A stretch of 7,780 nucleotides of DNA. Origin: Clostridia bacterium (GTDB taxonomy: Bacteria; Bacillota; Clostridia; Oscillospirales; QAMX01). Below are positions 1-6,150 of this stretch, in pieces (the stretch's first letter is position 1; every line of letters begins with the position of its first letter). The translations under genes and the position numbers were made by a program. The stretch covers positions 1 through 7,780 of the forward strand of contig JAKSPX010000061.1 of assembly GCA_024404415.1 (NCBI GenBank). Reading direction: 5' to 3'. The notes beneath the pieces were generated by a model that did no database searches, was not told the DNA's origin, and saw nothing but the letters and a program-made list of their open reading frames with translations.

Positions 1-703
1 TGCCTTCGCCCGGCGCCCAGAAGACGCCGCGGGTGTGGTTCCCGGTCTCACGGAGGCGGCGAAGAGGCGCGGTATAGTAAGTATCGACGCCCTCTTCCGG
101 CGGCAGCCACATTTCAATAGGTGCGCCGCCGACCGCCGCGGGGATCACGCCCTGCGGGACGCCGGTCAGGCGATAAAGTTCTTTGGCGAAGAAGAGACCC
201 GGCCCGACGGCGCGGATGGGTGGATTGGGAGGATTGTCGAGAATGGTCAGCTTGCGCTCTTTGATGCTTTCCTCATGTGCTTCGACGGCCTTCCGGTGCG
301 CCGGGTCGGGGGAGAGCGATAACCTGTGGAGGACCGGCACGGCGGCATCCCAATGATCGTCCATATAAAAGGCGCGGATCACGGGAAGCGGGGAGGCGGC
401 GTAGGCGACGTCTTCTTGGGTCGTGCGGCCCGCGCCTTCCATGTTGGATTGCCCGGCGAGCAGCCAGAGGTCGCCGACGTATAAATCGGTGAAGGTCATG
501 GAGGAAACATCGTCGGAGAAGGTCACCTCATAAGGGCCTCCGACGGGAAGACCCGTGAAACGGTAGGTGTTTTCCGTTATGCAGGTAAGCTCTCCATGAG
601 AAACGCGGGGCAGACCTTCAAAGGAGGCTTTGAGGGTGACGGAAGAAAAGTCATTTTCATCGCGCTGTAAAAGCGCACCGTTTTTCAGTCCCGTGATCTG
701 CAT
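1..703 (-). CDS. Sialate O-acetylesterase-like SGNH hydrolase (SASA/DUF303 family), 3' end outside window
   Basis: Probable carbohydrate O-acetylesterase that removes acetyl groups from sugars; substrate (sialic acid, xylan or other acetylated oligosaccharide) cannot be told from sequence. I translated 234 residues from the ATG at 703 to the window edge. Residues about 30-80 form the N-terminal beta region ending in GGPYEV and VGDLW, immediately followed by the nucleophile block GQSNMEG (residues 84-90, Ser86). Further family blocks are VGPGLFFAKELY (167-178) and GVIPAAVGGAPIEMW (185-199). The last visible block, GVFWAPGEG, matches the family's usual W-x-Q-G-E segment but has Pro in place of Gln. 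The C-terminal Asp/His of the catalytic set lies outside the window. There is no signal peptide, so cytoplasmic action is inferred. The start is fixed by the TGATG overlap with the stop of the upstream glycoside hydrolase, implying coupled translation. Family call is firm, substrate unknown. Confidence 0.88.
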   Translation of the reverse strand, partial: MQITGLKNGALLQRDENDFSSVTLKASFEGLPRVSHGELTCITENTYRFTGLPVGGPYEVTFSDDVSSMTFTDLYVGDLWLLAGQSNMEGAGRTTQEDVAYAASPLPVIRAFYMDDHWDAAVPVLHRLSLSPDPAHRKAVEAHEESIKERKLTILDNPPNPPIRAVGPGLFFAKELYRLTGVPQGVIPAAVGGAPIEMWLPPEEGVDTYYTAPLRRLRETGNHTRGVFWAPGEG

Positions 704-2121
704 CAGAGATTCTCCATGGTAAGCTGTCCGAAGACGAGGAAGAGCGGGTAATCCTTGCTGGGGAGGAATTTCAGGAGAGTCGAGCCGTATTTGTCGGTCT
801 CGGCGGTGGTCACATCGTAGACGGTGCCGTCCATCGGGTCGACCAGATGGACTTCACCCGGGATGGCGGTCTTCATGGTCACAGCGCCCGTCCACTCGGT
901 GGTCATCAGATCCTCGGGCTTCCAGTAGGCGACGGCGTAAGCGCCGTTATCCAGACGGAAACCGCCGTAAATTGTTTCGCTGGCCTTGGCAGTCATAATG
1001 CCGCCGAGGTGCGGCGCGGGCTCATGGATGAAGATGAGCGGGAGATCCATCACCTTCAATTTGCCGCCGAGGAGAGAGGAGAGGTTCTGAAGGGCGTAAT
1101 AGGAGGGCTTCGGGGTGTAATTCCCGGTCGCAAGGCCTTCTTCGTTGAAATCCGCGCCCAGAACGCCGAAATAACCGTAGTCGAGGTAGCTTGCAAGGTC
1201 GCCGACCTTGCCGTTTAATGCCTCGATCATATCGACGCAGGTGAAGAAGGAGGTGAATTTTACGTCGTTCAAGAGGTCGATGGTCAGGTGGCGGAGGAGC
1301 TGCTTTGCCTGGATGCGGGGCGTCCAGTTGCCTTCCCACATGGCGCCGTGGCCGTCCGCGCGGGATTGGGCGCCCGATTCGCCCTGAATAATCTCGGGAG
1401 AAATGCCGTGTAAGGCGCAGAGACCGCGCAGAGAACACACCTTCTGAGTCACGTTTTCCTCGGTGTAGGTGTATTCGTGGAAGGTGATGCCGTCGATATA
1501 CTCGCCCATGCCGGTGGAAAGCGCTTCGTGCATATAATCGACCGTGGCGGTGAAGGTACAGACCGAACCGCCGATGACGTAGCAGTCCTCGTTGCCCTCT
1601 TTAAGCGCTTTTGCGGTGTCGATCACGAAGTTCCCGAGGTCGGTCGCGCTGACACCCTTTTTCCAGCACCAGAGTCCGTCCGGCTCGTTCCAGACCTCGA
1701 AGTGCTTTACGCGGCCCTTGAAATGGCGGGCAGTCTCAACGACGTAGTTGTGCCAGGCGGTCTTCTGCTCCTCGGTGTAGATCGGCGGGCAGCCGACCGC
1801 GCCGAAGATCTCTTTTGCGAAGTCGTCGTAAAGGGCGTTGCCGTAGCAGAGGCAGATCCACGGGAGCATCCCGCGGGAAATGAGGTTGTCGACGATGTCG
1901 TCAAGCCACTTGAAATCGTATTTGCCGGGTTCCTTTTCGGTGCGCGCCCAGCCGGACTGGAGGCGTACCCACTTGACGCCGATCTTTCCGAGCTTATCGT
2001 AGGCGCGTTCCGGCTCAAAAACGCCGCGGTCGAGCTTTTCAAAACCGATGCCGAGGCGCGATTCTGTCCATTCGGAAGCCGCTTTAGCCTTGAGGCGGCC
2101 GATGGGTTGGATACTTGTCAT
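703..2121 (-). CDS. Clan GH-A glycoside hydrolase (GH39-like, family unassigned)
   Basis: 472-residue predicted retaining glycosidase with an (alpha/beta)8 barrel followed by a small C-terminal beta domain. Seen: IGVKWVRLQSGWAR (47-60) with KYDFKWLDDIV (67-77), the typical GH-A opening strand; EVWNEPDGLW (142-151), with Glu146 as the expected acid/base; ITFHEY (212-217); and IIQGESGAQS (244-253), with Glu248 as the expected nucleophile. YYALQNLSSLLG (341-352) closes the barrel, and residues about 375-472 look like a beta-sandwich. The start at 2121 is chosen because GGGAGG lies 7 nt upstream; a longer reading frame to 2190 has no such site and would run over the promoter. No signal peptide is present, so it probably acts on imported oligosaccharides. 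It is first in an operon with the acetylesterase and divergent from an AraC regulator, a standard hemicellulose or host-glycan locus arrangement. The exact GH family and substrate are not determinable by eye; the motifs recall GH39 but other GH-A families also fit. Confidence 0.85.
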   Translation of the reverse strand: MTSIQPIGRLKAKAASEWTESRLGIGFEKLDRGVFEPERAYDKLGKIGVKWVRLQSGWARTEKEPGKYDFKWLDDIVDNLISRGMLPWICLCYGNALYDDFAKEIFGAVGCPPIYTEEQKTAWHNYVVETARHFKGRVKHFEVWNEPDGLWCWKKGVSATDLGNFVIDTAKALKEGNEDCYVIGGSVCTFTATVDYMHEALSTGMGEYIDGITFHEYTYTEENVTQKVCSLRGLCALHGISPEIIQGESGAQSRADGHGAMWEGNWTPRIQAKQLLRHLTIDLLNDVKFTSFFTCVDMIEALNGKVGDLASYLDYGYFGVLGADFNEEGLATGNYTPKPSYYALQNLSSLLGGKLKVMDLPLIFIHEPAPHLGGIMTAKASETIYGGFRLDNGAYAVAYWKPEDLMTTEWTGAVTMKTAIPGEVHLVDPMDGTVYDVTTAETDKYGSTLLKFLPSKDYPLFLVFGQLTMENL

Positions 2122-2154
2122 AAAAAGACCTCCCTTGGGATTTTGATTGCCTCT

Positions 2155-2160
2155 ATTATA
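2155..2160 (-). promoter_or_regulatory. -10 box of the glycoside hydrolase operon promoter
   Basis: On the minus strand this reads TATAAT preceded by TTGG, 33 nt before the glycoside hydrolase start codon. The position expected for a -35 element (2178-2183, reading TAGAAG on the minus strand) is a poor match to TTGACA. A perfect -10 with a weak -35 is what an activator-dependent promoter often looks like, which suits the divergent AraC-type regulator; that link is inference. Confidence 0.6.
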
Positions 2161-2193
2161 CCAATTCCAGCCTGCAGCTTCTATGGGCAATCT

Positions 2194-2249
2194 GATGAAG
2201 TTTTCAAGAAATCTTACTATTTCGCTATTTGGGGAAAGAGAACTTCAGC
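2194..2249. promoter_or_regulatory. Candidate operator pair in the divergent promoter region
   Basis: Two 12-mers in inverted orientation: minus-strand GAAAACTTCATC at 2194-2205 and plus-strand GAGAACTTCAGC at 2238-2249, 10 of 12 identical, centres 44 bp apart (about four helical turns). One copy lies about 10 nt upstream of the expected -35 of the minus-strand operon; the other ends 2 nt before the -35 of the araC-type gene. The plus-side copy also sits inside an AAGAG/CTCTT inverted repeat. The position is right for binding by the AraC-family product, but no site is known for this protein, so the role is inferred. Confidence 0.35.
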
Positions 2250-2251
2250 TC

Positions 2252-2280
2252 TTGACAAATCAACGTGTGTCCTTTATGAT
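2252..2280 (+). promoter_or_regulatory. Sigma-A-type promoter of the AraC-family regulator gene
   Basis: TTGACA at 2252-2257, an exact 17-bp spacer, then TATGAT at 2275-2280. Transcription would start near 2287, giving a leader of about 37 nt before the ATG at 2324. The match to consensus is much better than that of the divergent glycoside hydrolase promoter, which suggests a constitutively made regulator and a regulated target operon. Confidence 0.75.
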
Positions 2281-2323
2281 AAAGAAAACGGCTCCCGCAA
2301 AGGTGCCGTGGGGAGGGGAAGAT

Positions 2324-3103
2324 ATGGCTGAGTTTTCTTATTTGGCAGGCTATTTCAACAGCGATATCTCCTTCCCGGGGCTTGAAACGTCACGTCCGCG
2401 CCTTGTCACGATGTATGAAATGGAATTCTATTTCGAGGAAGGATTTACCAACATCGACGGGGAGTATTATCATATCCCGCCGGGTACGATCCTCTCGGTC
2501 TCTCCCGGAGCCGTGCGGTATAGTCGCCTGCCGCTTCGCAACTATTTTATCAAGGTCGGGCCTGAGTGCGAGGAGTTTGCCGCTTTCATCCGCTCCATGC
2601 CGCGCTTTTTCGCAAGCGGAATGCTGGATGTTGCGAGAAACGCCATAGAGGAGATCCTTGCGGGAAAGGCGGAAGGAAATCTCTTCCGCGTCAACGCGGG
2701 TTTCAATAACATTTTTGCCGCTCTGGAAGAGGAACGGCGTCGCATCCGGGATCCGAAACACGGCGCACGGGTGGAGGAGGCGATCTACTATATGAAAGCC
2801 AATCTTCAAAAGCCCTGCACCTTGTCTGAGCTTGCCCGGGCGGTGCATCTTTCGCCGGTATATTTCCACAGCCTTTTCAAATCGGCGACAGGGGAGACGC
2901 CGCTTGCGTACCTGACCCGGCTGCGCATCGAAAGAGCCGAGGTCATGCTCCTCACGGGCGATCTTTCACCTGCCGAGATTGCGGAGATGTGCGGCTTTTC
3001 ATCAGAAACCTATTTTTCGGCAGTTTTCAAAAAGAGTACCGGCTGTACACCCAGACAATACCGTCTCGGGAAAATGAAAGCATACTGGAACGGAAACAAA
3101 TAG
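2324..3103 (+). CDS. AraC/XylS-family transcriptional regulator
   Basis: 259-residue DNA-binding regulator. The C-terminal third (about 147-250) is a classic AraC double helix-turn-helix: TLSELARAVHLSPVYFHSLFK (positions 166-186) and LSPAEIAEMCGFSSETYFSAVF (214-235), followed by GCTPRQYR (240-247), the family's characteristic ending. The N-terminal part (about 25-80, including IPPGTILSVSPG at 51-62) has the short beta strands of an AraC-type cupin ligand-binding domain, so it probably senses a sugar. The ATG at 2324 is chosen because GGGAGG sits 7-8 nt upstream; the reading frame stays open further upstream but across its own promoter. It is divergent from the glycoside hydrolase/esterase operon, which it most likely activates, and its stop is only 17 nt from the next gene, which is probably co-transcribed. 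The inducer is unknown. Confidence 0.93.
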   Translation: MAEFSYLAGYFNSDISFPGLETSRPRLVTMYEMEFYFEEGFTNIDGEYYHIPPGTILSVSPGAVRYSRLPLRNYFIKVGPECEEFAAFIRSMPRFFASGMLDVARNAIEEILAGKAEGNLFRVNAGFNNIFAALEEERRRIRDPKHGARVEEAIYYMKANLQKPCTLSELARAVHLSPVYFHSLFKSATGETPLAYLTRLRIERAEVMLLTGDLSPAEIAEMCGFSSETYFSAVFKKSTGCTPRQYRLGKMKAYWNGNK

Positions 3104-3120
3104 AAAAGAGGCAGATCAAT

Positions 3121-3906
3121 ATGTCAAAAATGCGCGATCATTTCTGGGTCTGGGGTCACCCGGAGGGAAAATACAACCACCTTTACGGCAACGAGGACGA
3201 ATCCCGCATGACGCCGATGGAGGGCGCGCTATACATGGGCGCGCGGAATATGTTCATGGTGCCGGTCGGCGTGCCGGTGAACTGGCGGCAGTACAATAAA
3301 TCCTTCGTGACGCTTCAGAACGTCGGCTGGTGCATCGACGACGCGGCGGTCGATCCCAAAAGCCTTGAAAAGCTGATCGAGGAAGCAAAGTCCTTCCCCA
3401 ATATCACATGCGCCGTCTTTGACGATTTTCAGATCTATCTCGAACGCAACAAGGTGCCGGTCGAAAAGTACCGCGCGGTACACGAGAGATTGCACAACAA
3501 CGGCGTGCGAACGCTTGATATGTGGATGGTCTTATATACCCACGAATTCGGCGTGGATGCAGCGCACGATGAGTGGTTCAAAGACTATATCGACTGCTTC
3601 GACGGGGTCATCATGTGGACGTGGAAGGCCTCCGACCTCAGGGATTTTGAGGAAAAATACGCCATTTTCAAGAAACAGACCGAGGGCAAACGGCGCATGC
3701 TGGGGCTTGAGCGCTATAATTTCGGCGAAAACGGCAAGGCTTCGGCAGAGGACGCGGCATGGCAGCTTGAAAGATACTCCGACCTTCTCCGCAGGGGAGA
3801 GATCGAGGGCATCGTGCTCCACACCAACACCATGGCCGACCTCGACCACCCGGCCTACGACGTGGAGACCGCGTGGATGAAGGAACACGGCGACGAAGAG
3901 ATATGA
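3121..3906 (+). CDS. Uncharacterised protein, TIM-barrel-like
   Basis: 261 residues; I do not recognise a named family. The sequence alternates short hydrophobic strands with charged helices in the manner of a beta/alpha barrel: MFMVPVGV (about 41-48), TCAVFDDF (98-105), TLDMWMVLYT (131-140), GVIMWTWKAS (163-172), RMLGLERYNF (197-206) and GIVLHTNTM (230-238). Several strands end in acidic or aromatic residues (FDDF, MWTWK, ERYNF), as in carbohydrate-binding barrels. No signal peptide or membrane segment is present, so cytoplasmic. The start at 3121 has AGAGG 9 nt upstream; a second ATG at 3130 is possible but less well spaced. It lies 17 nt after the AraC-type gene with no promoter between, so it is probably part of the same transcript and of the glycan locus. 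A glycosidase-like or sugar-handling role is inference only. Confidence 0.8.
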   Translation: MSKMRDHFWVWGHPEGKYNHLYGNEDESRMTPMEGALYMGARNMFMVPVGVPVNWRQYNKSFVTLQNVGWCIDDAAVDPKSLEKLIEEAKSFPNITCAVFDDFQIYLERNKVPVEKYRAVHERLHNNGVRTLDMWMVLYTHEFGVDAAHDEWFKDYIDCFDGVIMWTWKASDLRDFEEKYAIFKKQTEGKRRMLGLERYNFGENGKASAEDAAWQLERYSDLLRRGEIEGIVLHTNTMADLDHPAYDVETAWMKEHGDEEI

Positions 3907-3907
3907 T

Positions 3908-3933
3908 CGGTTGAAAAACTGTGTTTTCAACTG
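3908..3933 (+). other. Hairpin in the gap before luxS
   Basis: CGGTTGAAAA (3908-3917) pairs with TTTTCAACTG (3924-3933) with one G-U pair and a 6-nt loop. It starts 2 nt after the stop of the upstream gene. There is no T-run after the stem, so it is not a convincing intrinsic terminator; it could be a processing or stability element between the barrel gene and luxS. No clear promoter was found in the 72-nt gap, so luxS may depend partly on read-through. Confidence 0.35.
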
Positions 3934-3978
3934 GCAACCTATGAGATTAAACGAAAAAACCAAAAAGGAAGAAACATC

Positions 3979-4437
3979 ATGGAAAAAATCAAGAGCTTTA
4001 CCATTGACCACATGACCCTGCTGCCCGGCGTCTACGTCAGCCGCGCGGACAGTACGCCCTCCGGCGAAGCGATCACGACCTACGACATCCGCCTGACCCG
4101 CCCGAATTTCGAAAAGGTCATGTCCACGGGCGAGGCGCACACCATCGAGCACCTCGGCGCGACTTACCTGCGTAACCGCGAAGATTACAAGTCCCGCGTG
4201 ATCTACTGGGGCCCGATGGGCTGCCGCACCGGCTTCTACCTCATCATGGCGGGAGAGCTCCCGGTCGATGAGATCGTCTCCTTGATGGAGGATACCTTCC
4301 GCTTCATCGCCGGGTTCAACGGGGCTGTCCCCGGCGCAAGCCCGGTGGAATGCGGGAACTATTCGGACATGGATCTTCCGGCGGCCAAGGCGCGGGCGTG
4401 GAAATATCTGGATATCCTCAAAAAGCACGCATTCTGA
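3979..4437 (+). CDS. luxS: S-ribosylhomocysteine lyase LuxS
   Basis: 152 residues, the usual LuxS length. The enzyme cleaves S-ribosylhomocysteine to homocysteine and 4,5-dihydroxy-2,3-pentanedione, the precursor of autoinducer-2, in the cytoplasm as part of activated-methyl-cycle recycling. All key features are visible: the metal-binding H-T-I-E-H segment (His54, Glu57, His58), GPMGCRTGFYL (78-88) with the catalytic Cys82, and SPVECGNY (121-128) with the third metal ligand Cys125. The N-terminal DHMTLLPGVYV (10-20) and YDIRL are also typical. The start is supported by AAGGAAG 7 nt upstream. The protein looks complete and functional. It is the last gene before a strong terminator. Its usual partner, the SRH-producing nucleosidase Pfs/MTAN, is not in the window, and its position behind glycan genes is probably incidental. 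Confidence 0.98.
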   Translation: MEKIKSFTIDHMTLLPGVYVSRADSTPSGEAITTYDIRLTRPNFEKVMSTGEAHTIEHLGATYLRNREDYKSRVIYWGPMGCRTGFYLIMAGELPVDEIVSLMEDTFRFIAGFNGAVPGASPVECGNYSDMDLPAAKARAWKYLDILKKHAF

Positions 4438-4447
4438 AAATGACGAA

Positions 4448-4485
4448 CATAAAAGCCTTCTTCCGCCCGGAAGAGGGCTTTTATG
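4448..4485. terminator. Strong intrinsic terminator after luxS, possibly bidirectional
   Basis: A 17-bp stem: CATAAAAGCCTTCTTCC (4448-4464) pairs with GGAAGAGGGCTTTTATG (4469-4485), all Watson-Crick except one G-U pair, around a GCCC loop. It begins 10 nt after the luxS stop. The T-run (TTTT) and matching A-run lie within the outer stem, so it can work in either direction. It separates the luxS unit from the DUF362 unit. Confidence 0.85.
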
Positions 4486-4542
4486 CTGGAAAGAGACAAT
4501 CGAAAAGACAGAAACGGCGGCTTTCTTTCACCGTGAAAAGGC

Positions 4543-4571
4543 TTGAATACCGTGGGCAAATGTGGTAAACT
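4543..4571 (+). promoter_or_regulatory. Promoter of the DUF362-PHP operon
   Basis: TTGAAT at 4543-4548, 17-bp spacer, TAAACT at 4566-4571, with an extended -10 TG dinucleotide at 4563-4564. The transcript would start near 4578, giving a leader of about 46 nt. That leader contains a small stem, GCGGG (4589-4593) with CCCGC (4598-4602), ending 8 nt before the ribosome binding site AGGAG at 4611-4615. Confidence 0.65.
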
Positions 4572-4623
4572 GAGGCAAATAAAAAATGGCGGGGTTTCCC
4601 GCGTCAACAAAGGAGACGGAACA

Positions 4624-6129
4624 ATGGAATCCATCAAGAAGGAAAATCCGGTCCTCAAAATGCGTCCGTTCAGCGACGTGTACATCGGTACCGGCAACGG
4701 TCTCATCAAGAAGAACCTCAAGCGCGGCCTCGACGCCATCGGCGGCCTCCCGAAGTACATCAAGCCCGGCCAGTCGGTCTTTCTGAAGCCCAATCTCACC
4801 GCGGCGCAGGAAGAAATGACCGGCGGCGTCACCGACAGCCGCGTCGTGCGCGCGATGATCGAGCTGATCCGCGAGGAATGCCAGCCCGGCAAGATCGTGG
4901 TGGGTGAAAGCACCTGCCACGGCGGCGTCACCGCGCGCGATTTCAGGGAACACGGGTACGTGGTGGACTTCGAAAACGAGTCCGACGGCATGAAGCAGTA
5001 TCCGCTGGAAAACGCTCTCTTCCTCGACGCGCCCTGCCTCCCGAAAAAGGTCGTTGAATCCGACGTATATATTACCCTTCCCGTCCTCAAAAACCACGAC
5101 TCGGTCTGCGTGACCGCGGCCATCAAGAACAGCTTCGGCCTCATCCCGGCGATCGACCGCCGCGAGGTGCACAGAAGTCACGCCATCGAGCAGACCATCG
5201 TCGATATCGCCCGCATCCGCAAGCCCGATCTCTGCATCGTGGACGGCCGCATCGGCATGGAAGGCATCGCCGGCGGCTCCCACTTTGATCATCCGCGCTA
5301 CGCCAACCGCATCATCATCGGCAACGACCCGGTGGCCGTCGACGTCGTCTGCGCCCACATCATGGAGCAGAATCCCCGCGTCCGCTACCTCCAGTGGGCG
5401 GAGGAATTCGGCCTCGGCAACGCCAACCTCGACTACATCAACTTCCACGGCATGCCGCTGGAGGAAGCCAAGGTGCGTTTCATGTCCCCCGCCGAAGAGA
5501 TCGAAGAGATGACCGGCGGCAAGCTGCACCTCTATGACCTCGGCTCCTGTTCCCGCTGCCGCGCCACCGCGCAGGGCACGCTCCACCGCTTCCATTCCCC
5601 CGACACCGTATTAAACGAGGCCGACATCCTCTACGGCCCCGGTGAATGGGATATCGACGAGAAGGACAGAAGCAAGGTCTGCATTCTGGTCGGCGACTGC
5701 ATTCAGGAGAAGTACCGCAAGCTCGGCAGATGGGTCCCCGGCTGCCCGTTGGATGAAAAGGCCTATTTTGGCGCGCTCAACGATCTGCACGTGGTCTGCA
5801 ACCGCTGTGAGCTCACCGTGAAGGAATTCATCAAAAACCATACCGACGAGGAACTGGCCTTCCTGCGCATCCTTGCCTCCAACAAGACGGTCTATAAGGG
5901 CAGAGACAATCAGGCCGCGGCCACCGATTATACCCTCTGTGTCGGCGCCTGCCAGATGGGCTACGCCTGGCACCACAAGAAACGCTCGGCGGCTGAATTC
6001 ATCGACCGCGGGCTGGATCTGGACATCAACGACATCGTCGGCACCGTCAACTGCCACAAGGTGACGGTGGAACAGATCGAAGAGGTCTTCCAGAAGCTCA
6101 AGGCGCACCACGACGCACACAAAAAATAA
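4624..6129 (+). CDS. DUF362-domain protein with cysteine-rich C-terminal half
   Basis: 501 residues. The first 250 or so match the DUF362 family, whose biochemical role is poorly defined: KPNLT (55-59), GGVTDSRVVRAMIEL (67-81), VGES (93-96), the signature LPVLKNHDSVCVTAAIKNSFG (152-172), DGRIGMEG (207-214) and GNDPVAVDVVCAHIM (233-247). The rest, about 300-501, is unusual: it has no ferredoxin-type CxxCxxCxxxC cluster, often fused to DUF362, but scattered pairs CSRC (309-312), VGDC (356-359) with VPGC (371-374), CNRC (392-395) and CVGAC (439-443). These could bind a metal or Fe-S centre (inference). No signal peptide or transmembrane segment is visible. AGGAG lies 8 nt before the ATG at 4624; an upstream ATG at 4543 overlaps the promoter and is rejected. 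It is the first gene of an operon with the PHP gene. Confidence 0.88.
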   Translation: MESIKKENPVLKMRPFSDVYIGTGNGLIKKNLKRGLDAIGGLPKYIKPGQSVFLKPNLTAAQEEMTGGVTDSRVVRAMIELIREECQPGKIVVGESTCHGGVTARDFREHGYVVDFENESDGMKQYPLENALFLDAPCLPKKVVESDVYITLPVLKNHDSVCVTAAIKNSFGLIPAIDRREVHRSHAIEQTIVDIARIRKPDLCIVDGRIGMEGIAGGSHFDHPRYANRIIIGNDPVAVDVVCAHIMEQNPRVRYLQWAEEFGLGNANLDYINFHGMPLEEAKVRFMSPAEEIEEMTGGKLHLYDLGSCSRCRATAQGTLHRFHSPDTVLNEADILYGPGEWDIDEKDRSKVCILVGDCIQEKYRKLGRWVPGCPLDEKAYFGALNDLHVVCNRCELTVKEFIKNHTDEELAFLRILASNKTVYKGRDNQAAATDYTLCVGACQMGYAWHHKKRSAAEFIDRGLDLDINDIVGTVNCHKVTVEQIEEVFQKLKAHHDAHKK

Positions 6130-6150
6130 CCAAAGATCGGGGGATCCCGC

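Noticed and set aside
2147..2323. N-terminal extension of the AraC-type regulator up to an ATG at 2147
   Set aside because: The extension would overlap the TTGACA/TATGAT promoter and lacks a ribosome binding site, while the ATG at 2324 has GGGAGG at good spacing.
1477..2331. Plus-strand open frame (284 codons) opposite the glycoside hydrolase
   Set aside because: Covers the active-site region of the minus-strand enzyme and crosses both divergent promoters; no protein motif seen.
3532..4428. Minus-strand open frame (298 codons) opposite the barrel gene and luxS
   Set aside because: luxS on the other strand is unmistakable; the frame crosses an intergenic gap and has no start signal.
4589..4602. 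Possible riboswitch in the leader of the DUF362 operon
   Set aside because: Only one 5-bp stem is present in a leader of about 46 nt, too short for a known aptamer class.
4543..4623. Upstream ATG for the DUF362 gene
   Set aside because: It falls near the -35 box of the promoter; the ATG at 4624 has AGGAG at 8 nt.
4528..5595. Long open frame on the minus strand (355 codons) opposite the DUF362 gene
   Set aside because: No ribosome binding site, composition rich in Val/Asp/His repeats typical of an antisense shadow, and it lies fully opposite a gene with clear family motifs.
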